Positions 1 to 5,849 of a stretch of DNA of 9,351 nt are shown here, piece after piece. Source of the DNA: Bacteroidaceae bacterium (GTDB lineage: Bacteria > Bacteroidota > Bacteroidia > Bacteroidales > Bacteroidaceae); the NCBI GenBank assembly GCA_016302435.1, contig JAEDNQ010000090.1, forward strand, positions 1-9,351, in the 5' to 3' direction. The first letter of the stretch is position 1. The number at the start of each line of letters is the position of its first letter. The position numbers were made by a program, and so were the translations under genes. The notes beneath the pieces are model-generated. The model was given only the letters and a program-made list of their open reading frames with translations, was not told the origin of the DNA and ran no database searches.

Positions 1-3
1 ATT

Positions 4-375
4 ATGGAAAAAAGAAAGAAGACAAGGTATCTGACAAGGGCAGAACTACGAATGATGAACATTCTCTGGACACTACAGAAGGCTACTGTTCATCAGCTTC
101 ATGACGAACTGCCTGAACCAAAACCTGCTTACACTACCACGCTAACGGTTATGCAAGTTCTAACAAGGAAAGAGTTTGTTACCTATTCCCGTAGTGGCAG
201 AATGAATGTCTATGAACCTCTCGTTTCACGTGACGACTACATTAACGTGTATTCAGAGGAAGGTTTTGACAGTGTATTCGGCAATGATGCTCAAAGTGTC
301 ATTACCTATTTCATCAAAAAGTACAATCTTACTAAGGATGACCTTATTAAGATTTACGATTCTATGGGAGAATGA
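4..375 (+). CDS. BlaI/MecI/CopY-family transcriptional repressor
   Basis: A 123-residue protein, the usual length for the BlaI/MecI penicillinase-repressor family. These are dimeric winged-helix DNA-binding proteins, often inactivated by proteolysis by a BlaR1-type membrane sensor. The N-terminal half (about residues 8-72) is the winged helix: TRAELRMMNILW forms the first helix, AYTTTLTVMQVLTRKEFV (42-59) covers the recognition helix, and YSRSGRMNVYEPLV (61-74) is the wing. The C-terminal half (about 75-123) fits the dimerisation region. The ATG lies 3 bases from the window edge, so a longer start cannot be excluded. No BlaR1/M56 peptidase gene follows; the next gene is convergent. GC content is about 39% by hand count, clearly below the roughly 53% of a sampled part of the synthetase gene. 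The target genes are unknown. The family call is firm; the role is inferred. Confidence 0.85.
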   Translation: MEKRKKTRYLTRAELRMMNILWTLQKATVHQLHDELPEPKPAYTTTLTVMQVLTRKEFVTYSRSGRMNVYEPLVSRDDYINVYSEEGFDSVFGNDAQSVITYFIKKYNLTKDDLIKIYDSMGE

Positions 376-471
376 GGTTTCATGTGCCTCTCTCACTCCA
401 TGGATGAGAAATATCAAAGAGCGGTTTGGCAAAGACATCACAGCCAAATCACTCTTTGATGGTTTGGTGAG

Positions 472-1062
472 TTAGTTTGTGTATGCCACAGTCACGGCAA
501 ACCCTTTCTTTTTGTCGGAGTGGGTTTCGAAAATGAAGTCGTTTGTATCATCTAATATATTGCGCACATCGCTTTGCAGGCCCTGACCTGTCAATTTGAC
601 CAGTGCTTCCTTCATGGTCCAATATTCTGTAAAGCGTAGGTCTGGGTCGGCAGAGGTGACGACATCGTTGTATTCCGCTTCGTTGAGGACGTGACGGGCA
701 AGGCTCTCCTTGAATCGTCCTGTTCGCTCTATGTCCACGCCTACCGGTGAGTCTGATATGGCGCATGCTATTGCTGTCTTGCAATGGCTTATGTTGAAAT
801 GTATGTCTGCTGGGTGGGGTGAATCGAACAAGAGGGAAGGTTTGCCATGTTCACCAATCTTAAACATCGGTTGCTCCTCTATGCCATATACTTCATGTAG
901 GGCGCGGCATAGCAGCAGATAGGATAGGGTACACTCTTTGCGCCCCTGCTCATGCTTGAAACGCAGGGCTTGCTCTCGTCTCCACGGAGGCAGACGGTTT
1001 ATGGCAGCTGAGAGAGCCTCTCCGCTTATGGATGTTATGCTTTCGTCAATGAATAGTCTCAT
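472..1062 (-). CDS. 4'-phosphopantetheinyl transferase (Sfp type)
   Basis: A 196-residue cytoplasmic enzyme of the Sfp/AcpT superfamily, which moves the 4'-phosphopantetheine arm of CoA onto a serine of carrier proteins. Visible signatures are HGKP (72-75), FNISHC (89-94), the metal-binding GVDIE (108-112, with D110 and E112), and WTMKEALVKLTGQGL (148-162), which holds the conserved E152 and K156 of the WxxKEA motif. The protein is slightly shorter than typical Sfp enzymes but has all the core motifs, so it should be active. Its ATG is 88 bases downstream of the potassium-channel stop on the same strand, and no TAnnTTTG promoter is evident in that gap, so the two may be cotranscribed. Its stop overlaps, on the opposite strand, a short open frame trailing the BlaI gene. 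The carrier protein is not identifiable here; fatty-acid ACP or a secondary-metabolite carrier are both possible. Confidence 0.9.
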   Translation of the reverse strand: MRLFIDESITSISGEALSAAINRLPPWRREQALRFKHEQGRKECTLSYLLLCRALHEVYGIEEQPMFKIGEHGKPSLLFDSPHPADIHFNISHCKTAIACAISDSPVGVDIERTGRFKESLARHVLNEAEYNDVVTSADPDLRFTEYWTMKEALVKLTGQGLQSDVRNILDDTNDFIFETHSDKKKGFAVTVAYTN

Positions 1063-1150
1063 GATTTATTGCGTTGTACTGGTTGTATACTCTATTGAAC
1101 CCACCTATAGTTAAGCTCAGATATTTGTACCAACCCATTGATGTTTGTGG

Positions 1151-1978
1151 CTATAGTTTCTCTCCACAGTTTCTGCAGTATCTGTCCTTTTTATCCACCT
1201 TCTTGCCGCATCTGGGGCAGTTGTCGCCCTTGACCTTTCGGTTCGTCTCGTCTATCATCGTTGCCGACACAATGCCTGTAGGCACGGCTATGATGGTGTA
1301 GCCGAGCACCATGACCACTCCTGAGAAGAAACGACCTATGGCTGTCACGGGCGTTATGTCGCCATATCCTACAGTGGTCAGCGTCACTATGGCCCAGTAT
1401 ATGCTTGTGCCGATGTCGGTGAAGTCCGACCCAGGTTGGTTGCCTTCGATGATGAACATCAGTGTGCCAATGATGACGACGAGTATGACCACGAAGAGGA
1501 AGTACACGAGGATCTTGCGCAGGCTCAGACGTATGCTCTCCATGAGCAAGTACCCCTCGTTGATGTAGTTGAAGAGTTTCAGAACTCGGAAGATGCGTAG
1601 CAGACGGAAGGCGCGTATGATATAGAGGTAGCGCACGCTGCTGAGCATGGGAATGAGCGAGAGGTAGAGGGGGAGGGTGGCAAGGAGGTCAACTATGCCG
1701 AAGAAGCTGAGCGCATACTCTTTGGGACGAGGGTAGCAATAGATGCGCAGGATGTATTCGATGGTGAAGAAGACCGTGAGGACATATTCCATCACGGTCA
1801 GGATGTCCTTGAGCAGCTCGTTAGTAGTGGGGCGTGTCTCTATGAAGGCTGCTATGAGGCTCAACGCTATGGCCACCATCACCGTTATGTCGAAGGTCTT
1901 TCCTGCTGGGGTGTCGGACTCTGCTACGATTCGGTATAGCCGTGGTTTGTCTTTGAGAAGATTCAGTATTGTTTTCAT
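1151..1978 (-). CDS. Voltage-gated-type potassium channel with C-terminal zinc ribbon
   Basis: A 275-residue inner-membrane ion-transport protein. Six membrane segments can be read: S1 about 30-46, S2 about 60-80, S3 about 90-108, an S4-like helix at 115-136 with regularly spaced positive residues (R116, R122, R125, R128, R131, K134), S5 about 155-178 and S6 about 215-240. The pore loop has the potassium selectivity filter TTVGYGD (201-207). It therefore resembles a tetrameric Kv-type channel rather than a two-helix KcsA type. After S6 a basic linker leads to CPRCGKK and YCRNCGEKL, a two-CxxC zinc ribbon with C254, C257, C268 and C271, probably cytoplasmic. The ribbon is separated from S6 by only about 12 residues and may act in assembly or gating; that is inference. 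A promoter candidate lies about 120 bases upstream of the ATG. Substrate selectivity for potassium rests on the filter motif. Confidence 0.92.
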   Translation of the reverse strand: MKTILNLLKDKPRLYRIVAESDTPAGKTFDITVMVAIALSLIAAFIETRPTTNELLKDILTVMEYVLTVFFTIEYILRIYCYPRPKEYALSFFGIVDLLATLPLYLSLIPMLSSVRYLYIIRAFRLLRIFRVLKLFNYINEGYLLMESIRLSLRKILVYFLFVVILVVIIGTLMFIIEGNQPGSDFTDIGTSIYWAIVTLTTVGYGDITPVTAIGRFFSGVVMVLGYTIIAVPTGIVSATMIDETNRKVKGDNCPRCGKKVDKKDRYCRNCGEKL

Positions 1979-2100
1979 GTTGGCATGTATGTGGTTTGCG
2001 TTAATGATGTACGCTGATTATATATATAAATATGTGTGCGTAGGAGCGGATTCAAGCCATTGTTGTGGCTAATAATGTCCGTATGGGTCGTATTCGTGTG

Positions 2101-2108
2101 CAAAGGTA
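2101..2108 (-). promoter_or_regulatory. Probable Bacteroidetes promoter -7 box for the potassium-channel gene
   Basis: The minus strand reads TACCTTTG here, an exact match to the Bacteroidetes -7 consensus TAnnTTTG. It lies about 123 bases upstream of the channel ATG and points toward it. At the -33 position only a T-rich TTTTC (near 2128-2132) is seen instead of a clean TTG. The leader would be about 115 bases. Confidence 0.6.
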
Positions 2109-2221
2109 CGAATTTTATCTCATACATGAAAACAGCACAGGCAATTTATTAGTGTGCATCACGAATTAAATACATCTTTTGCACAAGTGTTTTTTGTGTG
2201 TGCATAAGATATGGCATATTA

Positions 2222-2248
2222 TTACACACTGAGTATAAGTATGTGTAA
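2222..2248. promoter_or_regulatory. Inverted repeat TTACACA-N13-TGTGTAA upstream of the operon promoter
   Basis: The arms at 2222-2228 and 2242-2248 are perfect reverse complements separated by 13 bases. The centre is about 76 bases upstream of the predicted operon transcription start and about 27 bases before the -33 element ends of the region. This geometry would suit an upstream-binding regulator. The binding protein cannot be named. Confidence 0.4.
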
Positions 2249-2273
2249 AATGCTCATAATTATGGGATTTTTA

Positions 2274-2305
2274 TTTGTCAGTGTCGTGAATTGTGGGTAA
2301 TTTTG
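2274..2305 (+). promoter_or_regulatory. Bacteroidetes-type promoter of the synthetase/oxidoreductase operon
   Basis: TTTG at 2274-2277 is followed, after 20 bases, by TAATTTTG at 2298-2305, matching the Bacteroidetes -33 (TTTG) and -7 (TAnnTTTG) elements with normal spacing. Transcription would begin near 2311-2313, giving a leader of about 128 bases before the ATG at 2440. This is the best promoter match upstream of the six-gene operon. Confidence 0.7.
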
Positions 2306-2316
2306 AAATCGATTTC
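2305..2316. promoter_or_regulatory. Perfect palindrome GAAATCGATTTC at the predicted transcription start
   Basis: This 12-base sequence equals its own reverse complement. It begins on the last base of the -7 box and covers the expected start site, a place where a bound protein would block initiation. It is a good candidate for a repressor operator. No regulator gene is adjacent, and which protein binds is unknown. Confidence 0.45.
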
Positions 2317-2333
2317 GGTAAGCGCATCTTATA

Positions 2334-2395
2334 GTGTGCATCATTACAAACTTCGTAAAATATACTCTAAAGCACACATCGTAGACAGAGTGTGC
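2334..2395 (+). promoter_or_regulatory. Possible mutually exclusive leader hairpins
   Basis: Within the predicted leader, GCACAC at 2372-2377 can pair either with GTGTGC upstream at 2334-2339 (32-base loop) or with GTGTGC downstream at 2390-2395 (12-base loop). The two pairings exclude each other. The stems are only 6 base pairs and neither is followed by a U-tract, so this may reflect repeated protein-binding sites in DNA rather than an RNA switch. Confidence 0.25.
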
Positions 2396-2439
2396 AATAA
2401 TTTAACACAAAGAAACAACTGACTTCAAGTAGAAGAAAC

Positions 2440-4110
2440 ATGGCAAACAAGATAATGGACAGGTACCTCAAGAGGTCTACCTTCACGTCACAAGAAGATT
2501 TTCAGGAGAACTTTGAGTTCGTAATGCCTGACAACTTCAACTTCGCCTACGACATCATGGACGCATGGGCGGAGGAGACACCCGACCGCCTTGCTCTCTT
2601 GTGGTGCAACGACAAGGGCATAGAGCGTAGATTCACTTTTGCTGACGTGAAGCGTGAGTCTAACAAGGTGGCAAGTTACCTGCTCTCTCTCGGCATAGGC
2701 AAGGGCGACTTTGTCATGCTCATCATGAAGAGGAGGTATCAGTTCTGGTTGACCATGCTCGCCCTTCACAAGATAGGCGCCATAGCCATCCCCGCTTCCT
2801 TCCTCCTCACAAAGAAGGACATCGTCTACCGCATGAACAGTGCGTGCATCAAAGCCATTGTATGCTGCGGCGACGAACCTGTGGTGACACACGTCGATGA
2901 GGCCTACCCCGAGTGCCCAACCCTTCAGCACCGCATCAGCATCGGTCCTATCGTCCCCGACGGATGGGACGACTACAAGGCTGGAGTGGCAGAGGCTGAG
3001 GAGTACAAGGGCGGCAGGTGCACGCAGTCGTCGGACTATATCCTCATGTACTTCACCTCCGGCACGAGCGGTCAGCCAAAGATGGTGGTGCATGACCACA
3101 CATACCCCATCGGACATATAGGCACTGCTGCTTACTGGCACGACCTACACATGGGCAGTCTCCACCTCACCGTGGCTGACACAGGATGGGCCAAGGCCAC
3201 ATGGGGCAAGATGTACGGACAGTGGATAGCCGGAGCCACCCTCTTCGTCTACGACCACGAGAAGTTCACTCCAGCCGATATACTGACAAAGATTGGGCAG
3301 TATCGCATCACCAGCTTCTGCGCCCCTCCCACCATCTACCGCTTCATGATACGCGAGGACCTGAGCAAGTTCGACCTCAGCTCGTTAGAGCATGTGACGA
3401 CAGCAGGCGAAGCCCTCAACTCAGCCGTCTACGACAAGTTTCTTGAGGTGACGGGACTGGAGATAAAAGAAGGATTCGGACAGACGGAGACAACCTGCCT
3501 CATAGCCACCACCCCCTGGATGAAGACCAAGCCAGGATCTATGGGGCTGCCAATGCCACAGTATGACATCCACCTGCTCAAGCCCGACGGCACAGAGGCC
3601 GCGACTGGCGAGCAGGGAGAGATAGCGCTCAAGGTGGACGAGAAGAAGCCTGTAGGCCTCTGCTGCGAATATTTCCTCAATCCCGAGGCTACAGCCAAGG
3701 CATGGCACGACGGCTACTACTACACGGGCGACCTTGCCTACCGCGATGAGGATGGCTACTTCTGGTTTGTAGGGCGAGCTGACGACGTCATCAAGTCTTC
3801 TGGCTACAGGATAGGTCCCTTCGAGGTTGAGAGTGCGCTGATGACCCATCCCGCCGTTGTGGAGTGTGCCATCACTGGTGTGCCCGACGACATACGCGGC
3901 ATGATTGTCAAGGCCACTATCGTTCTTGGCAAGGAATGGAAGGACAAGGCTGGCGACGAACTGGCCAAAGAACTTCAAGACCATGTCAAGAAGACTACAG
4001 CACCATATAAGTACCCCCGCATCGTGGAGTTCGTCGATGAACTGCCCAAGACTCATTCTGGCAAGATACGCCGTGTGGAGATAAGGGAGAACGATGCAAA
4101 GAAACAATAA
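2440..4110 (+). CDS. AMP-forming acyl-CoA synthetase (medium-chain/acetyl-CoA-synthetase-like)
   Basis: A 556-residue ANL-superfamily ligase that makes acyl-CoA from a carboxylic acid, ATP and CoA through an acyl-adenylate. Motifs in order: the phosphate loop FTSGTSGQPK (205-214), TAGEALN (321-327), GFGQTET (345-351), YTGD (428-431), the hinge region with GRADDVIKSSGYR (445-457) and, near the C-terminus, PKTHSGKIRR (536-545) with the catalytic lysine K542. Length and hinge sequence resemble medium-chain acyl-CoA synthetases more than long-chain FadD or phenylacetate-CoA ligase. The protein has no signal peptide and should be cytoplasmic. It is the first gene of an operon leading to a 2-oxoacid:ferredoxin oxidoreductase, which uses acyl-CoA, so short branched-chain, aromatic or similar acids are plausible substrates; that is inference. 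A good promoter lies about 135 bases upstream. The gene is intact and strongly biased to AAG lysine and C-ending codons, as in well-expressed genes. Confidence 0.9.
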   Translation: MANKIMDRYLKRSTFTSQEDFQENFEFVMPDNFNFAYDIMDAWAEETPDRLALLWCNDKGIERRFTFADVKRESNKVASYLLSLGIGKGDFVMLIMKRRYQFWLTMLALHKIGAIAIPASFLLTKKDIVYRMNSACIKAIVCCGDEPVVTHVDEAYPECPTLQHRISIGPIVPDGWDDYKAGVAEAEEYKGGRCTQSSDYILMYFTSGTSGQPKMVVHDHTYPIGHIGTAAYWHDLHMGSLHLTVADTGWAKATWGKMYGQWIAGATLFVYDHEKFTPADILTKIGQYRITSFCAPPTIYRFMIREDLSKFDLSSLEHVTTAGEALNSAVYDKFLEVTGLEIKEGFGQTETTCLIATTPWMKTKPGSMGLPMPQYDIHLLKPDGTEAATGEQGEIALKVDEKKPVGLCCEYFLNPEATAKAWHDGYYYTGDLAYRDEDGYFWFVGRADDVIKSSGYRIGPFEVESALMTHPAVVECAITGVPDDIRGMIVKATIVLGKEWKDKAGDELAKELQDHVKKTTAPYKYPRIVEFVDELPKTHSGKIRRVEIRENDAKKQ

Positions 4111-4117
4111 CAGACGT

Positions 4118-4297
4118 ATGACTGAACAGGAATGGATAGCCCGAGGCAAAGAAGCCTATGCGCGAATGGACTGGAAAGACTGTCTCGACTCATACACTGA
4201 GGCAATCAAGCTCAACCCAGCCTCTGAGGCCGTTGAGCTGCGACGGATGGCGATGAGCGTAATAGAGTTCTACAGCAAGGACAGGTTCAATCCGTGA
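4118..4297 (+). CDS. Small single-TPR protein of unknown function
   Basis: A 59-residue, soluble, mostly helical protein. Residues about 3-36 fit one tetratricopeptide repeat: W6, G10, A13, Y14 and M17 in helix A, then Y26, A29, I30, L32 and P34 at the helix B end. A second helix (about 37-52, rich in charged residues and methionine) follows, and the chain ends in FYSKDRFNP. A single TPR normally serves as a protein-protein docking surface, so it may be an adaptor or assembly factor for the flanking enzymes; no function is known to me. I chose the ATG at 4118 because the TPR begins there, 7 bases after the synthetase stop. An ATG at 4094 in the same frame gives 67 residues, overlaps the synthetase by 17 bases and has a purine-rich AAGGGAG upstream, so it remains possible. 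Position in the operon argues that the gene is real. Confidence 0.7.
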   Translation: MTEQEWIARGKEAYARMDWKDCLDSYTEAIKLNPASEAVELRRMAMSVIEFYSKDRFNP

Positions 4298-4427
4298 GTT
4301 TGCGACAGATAGAAGGGAGGCTAAACTGTGAGTCGGCTTAACTTGCTGCGATGAGCTCTTCTTCTAAAGTACATTCGAAGCAACAGACATAATAAATACA
4401 CATATATATAATTAGAAAGGAAATAAC
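4298..4427 (+). other. Intra-operon gap of 130 bases
   Basis: This is the widest gap inside the operon. No TAnnTTTG promoter, clear terminator or credible small gene was found. Its last 40 bases are AT-rich (TATATATAATTAG), with GAAAGGAAATAAC just before the next ATG, which includes a weak AAGGA ribosome-binding site. It may hold an undetected internal promoter or an mRNA processing site that separates the synthetase and oxidoreductase messages. Confidence 0.4.
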
Positions 4428-4658
4428 ATGGCAAAAATGAGAGGAGCTATCGTCGTAGACATCGAGCGTTGCAAAGGTTGCAACCTCTGCGCCGTAGCAT
4501 GTCCGCTCCACCTTGTCTCGCTGAGCGATACGGTCAACCACAAGGGTTACAACTACGCTGAGCAGAAAGAGTGGGAGAAATGCATCGGTTGCGCTACGTG
4601 CGCCATCGTATGCCCAGACGGTTGTATAACAGTTTACAGAAAAAAATCGGAAGAATAG
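4428..4658 (+). CDS. korD: 2-oxoacid:ferredoxin oxidoreductase delta subunit (2[4Fe-4S] ferredoxin)
   Basis: A 76-residue iron-sulfur protein with two classical cluster motifs, C15-x2-C18-x2-C21-x3-C25-P and C52-x2-C55-x2-C58-x3-C62-P, each able to donate ligands for a [4Fe-4S] cluster. C66 is an extra cysteine. It matches the separate delta subunit of archaeal-type four-subunit 2-oxoacid:ferredoxin oxidoreductases, which carries electrons between the thiamine active site and external ferredoxin. It lies directly before the alpha subunit gene (1 base between stop and next ATG), as expected for translationally coupled subunits. A short AAGGA precedes the ATG. A free ferredoxin is the alternative, but the position makes a subunit much more likely. 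The vor/kor naming depends on the substrate, which the sequence does not show. Confidence 0.9.
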   Translation: MAKMRGAIVVDIERCKGCNLCAVACPLHLVSLSDTVNHKGYNYAEQKEWEKCIGCATCAIVCPDGCITVYRKKSEE

Positions 4659-4659
4659 C

Positions 4660-5790
4660 ATGGACAACAAGAATATTGTATTGCTGAAAGGCAATGAAGC
4701 TATAGCAAAAGCTGCAGTGCGATACGGGTATGACGGTTTCTTCGGCTACCCCATCACACCCCAGAGCGAGGTACTCGAGACTCTCGCCGTAGACAAGCCT
4801 TGGGAGACTACTGGCATGGTGGTGCTCCAGGCTGAGAGCGAATTGGCATCTATCAACATGCTCTACGGAGCTGGCTGCACAGGCAAACTCGCCTTCACCT
4901 CCAGCTCCTCTCCAGGCATCGCCCTGATGCAGGAGGGTCTGAGCTACATGGCAGGCAACGAACTGCCTGGTGTCATCGTGAGTGTGGGACGTGGAGGTCC
5001 GGGACTCGGCACCATCCAGCCAGGACAGGCCGACTACAATCAGGCTGTATATGGCGGTGGCAATGGTGACTACAACCTCATCGTCCTCGCCCCAAACAGT
5101 GTGCAGGAGATGTGCGACTGCATGGGCAAGGCCAAGGAACTGACCTTCAAGTGGCGCACGCCTGTCATCATCCTCTCTGATGGTGTCATTGGCCAGATGA
5201 TGGAGAAGGTAGAGCTGCCTCCTTTCACACCCCGCCGCACAGACGAGGAGATAGCAGCTCAGTGTCCATGGGCTACCAATGGCATTGGCCTGAAGAAGCG
5301 CAAGTACAACATCATGTCTACCCTCGAGTTTGACCCTATCGTCATGGAGGAGCGCAACAGAGCCATGTCAGAGAAATATCGCAAGATAGAAGCTGAAGAG
5401 GTGGACTATGAACTCTACAACGTAGATGACACTACTGAATACCTCATAGTGGCATACGGCATCTCTTCACGCGTAAGCATGAAGACCATCAATCTCCTCC
5501 GCGAGGGTGGAGTCAAAGTCGGCATGCTCCGTCCCAAGACTCTTTGGCCATTCCCCAACAAGATCATCAGCAAGCTCTCCGAACAGGTCAAGGCCATCCT
5601 CTGTGTCGAGCAGAGCGAGGGACAGATGGTCAAGGACGTGCGCCTCGCCACAGAAGGTCAAGTGCCCGTCTACCACTCAGGACGTTCTGGCGGCATGATA
5701 TCTTCACCCAAGGATGTCTTCGAAGACTTCCAGAAGATGGCGCGCGAATGTCTCAGCAAGAACTGGCCTAAGGGATATTGGATGAAGTAA
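4660..5790 (+). CDS. vorB: 2-oxoacid:ferredoxin oxidoreductase alpha subunit (VorB/KorA type)
   Basis: A 376-residue catalytic subunit of the complex that interconverts a 2-oxoacid plus CoA plus oxidised ferredoxin with acyl-CoA, CO2 and reduced ferredoxin. The N-terminal pyrimidine-binding domain (about 1-190) contains GYPITPQSEV (29-38), with the conserved threonine T33 of the active-site loop, AESELASINMLYGAG (58-72) with the glutamate typical of the thiamine-activating position, and RGGPGLGT (111-118) with the conserved arginine R111. The second domain (about 255-350) holds VAYGISSRV and the substrate/CoA-side SGRSGG (340-345). It resembles the VorB (2-oxoisovalerate) group at least as much as the KorA (2-oxoglutarate) group; these are hard to separate by eye. 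The ATG follows the ferredoxin stop by 1 base. A GC-rich hairpin follows its stop. Confidence 0.92.
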   Translation: MDNKNIVLLKGNEAIAKAAVRYGYDGFFGYPITPQSEVLETLAVDKPWETTGMVVLQAESELASINMLYGAGCTGKLAFTSSSSPGIALMQEGLSYMAGNELPGVIVSVGRGGPGLGTIQPGQADYNQAVYGGGNGDYNLIVLAPNSVQEMCDCMGKAKELTFKWRTPVIILSDGVIGQMMEKVELPPFTPRRTDEEIAAQCPWATNGIGLKKRKYNIMSTLEFDPIVMEERNRAMSEKYRKIEAEEVDYELYNVDDTTEYLIVAYGISSRVSMKTINLLREGGVKVGMLRPKTLWPFPNKIISKLSEQVKAILCVEQSEGQMVKDVRLATEGQVPVYHSGRSGGMISSPKDVFEDFQKMARECLSKNWPKGYWMK

Positions 5791-5800
5791 TCACACACAA

Positions 5801-5827
5801 GGGTGGGTTCATTATATATCCCCACCT
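5801..5827 (+). other. GC-rich intercistronic hairpin between alpha and beta genes
   Basis: GGGTGGG (5801-5807) pairs with CCCACCT (5821-5827), six Watson-Crick pairs plus one G-U, around a 13-base AT-rich loop. It starts 10 bases after the alpha stop and ends 22 bases before the beta ATG. No U-tract follows, so it is not a normal terminator. It could stabilise or mark a processing point in the mRNA. Confidence 0.45.
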
Positions 5828-5849
5828 CAACTTCAAAAGCAACACAATC

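Larger units (their letters stand above)
2150..2343 (+). repeat. Pair of 12-base direct repeats TAGTGTGCATCA
   Basis: TAGTGTGCATCA occurs exactly at 2150-2161 and again at 2332-2343, start to start 182 bases. One copy is upstream of the operon promoter candidate and one is downstream of it in the predicted leader. The GTGTGCA core recurs without the flanks at 2198-2204 and 2390-2396. This fits repeated binding sites for one protein, but could also be chance in an AT-rich region with low sequence complexity. Confidence 0.6.
1979..2439. other. Divergent intergenic control region, 461 bases, no gene
   Basis: No credible coding sequence lies in this AT-rich stretch. It separates the divergent channel gene and synthetase operon. 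It holds one promoter candidate per strand, four plus-strand copies of GTGTGCA (2152-2158, 2198-2204, 2334-2340, 2390-2396) with a reverse partner GCACAC (2372-2377), a 12-base direct repeat, a TTACACA/TGTGTAA dyad and a perfect 12-base palindrome at the predicted start of the operon transcript. The clustering suggests regulated expression; the regulators are unknown. Confidence 0.75.

Noticed and set aside
2343..2360. ATTACAAACTTCGTAAAA as a BlaI-type operator
   Set aside because: The TTAC/GTAA arms are only 4 bases and the spacing does not match the TACA/TGTA operators known for BlaI/MecI, so the link is too weak.
2488..3141. Long minus-strand open frame (217 codons) inside the synthetase gene
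   Set aside because: It lies opposite a strongly conserved enzyme, its product resembles no family, and its openness follows from the codon bias of the real gene.
3421..4149. Minus-strand open frame (242 codons) over the synthetase 3' end and TPR gene
   Set aside because: Antisense shadow of two real genes with no recognisable domain, and no promoter pointing into it.
4338..4694. Minus-strand open frame starting with a hydrophobic stretch, covering the intra-operon gap and the ferredoxin gene
   Set aside because: Most of it is antisense to the ferredoxin gene and the hydrophobic start is the reverse of its lysine/glutamate-rich tail; not credible as a membrane protein.
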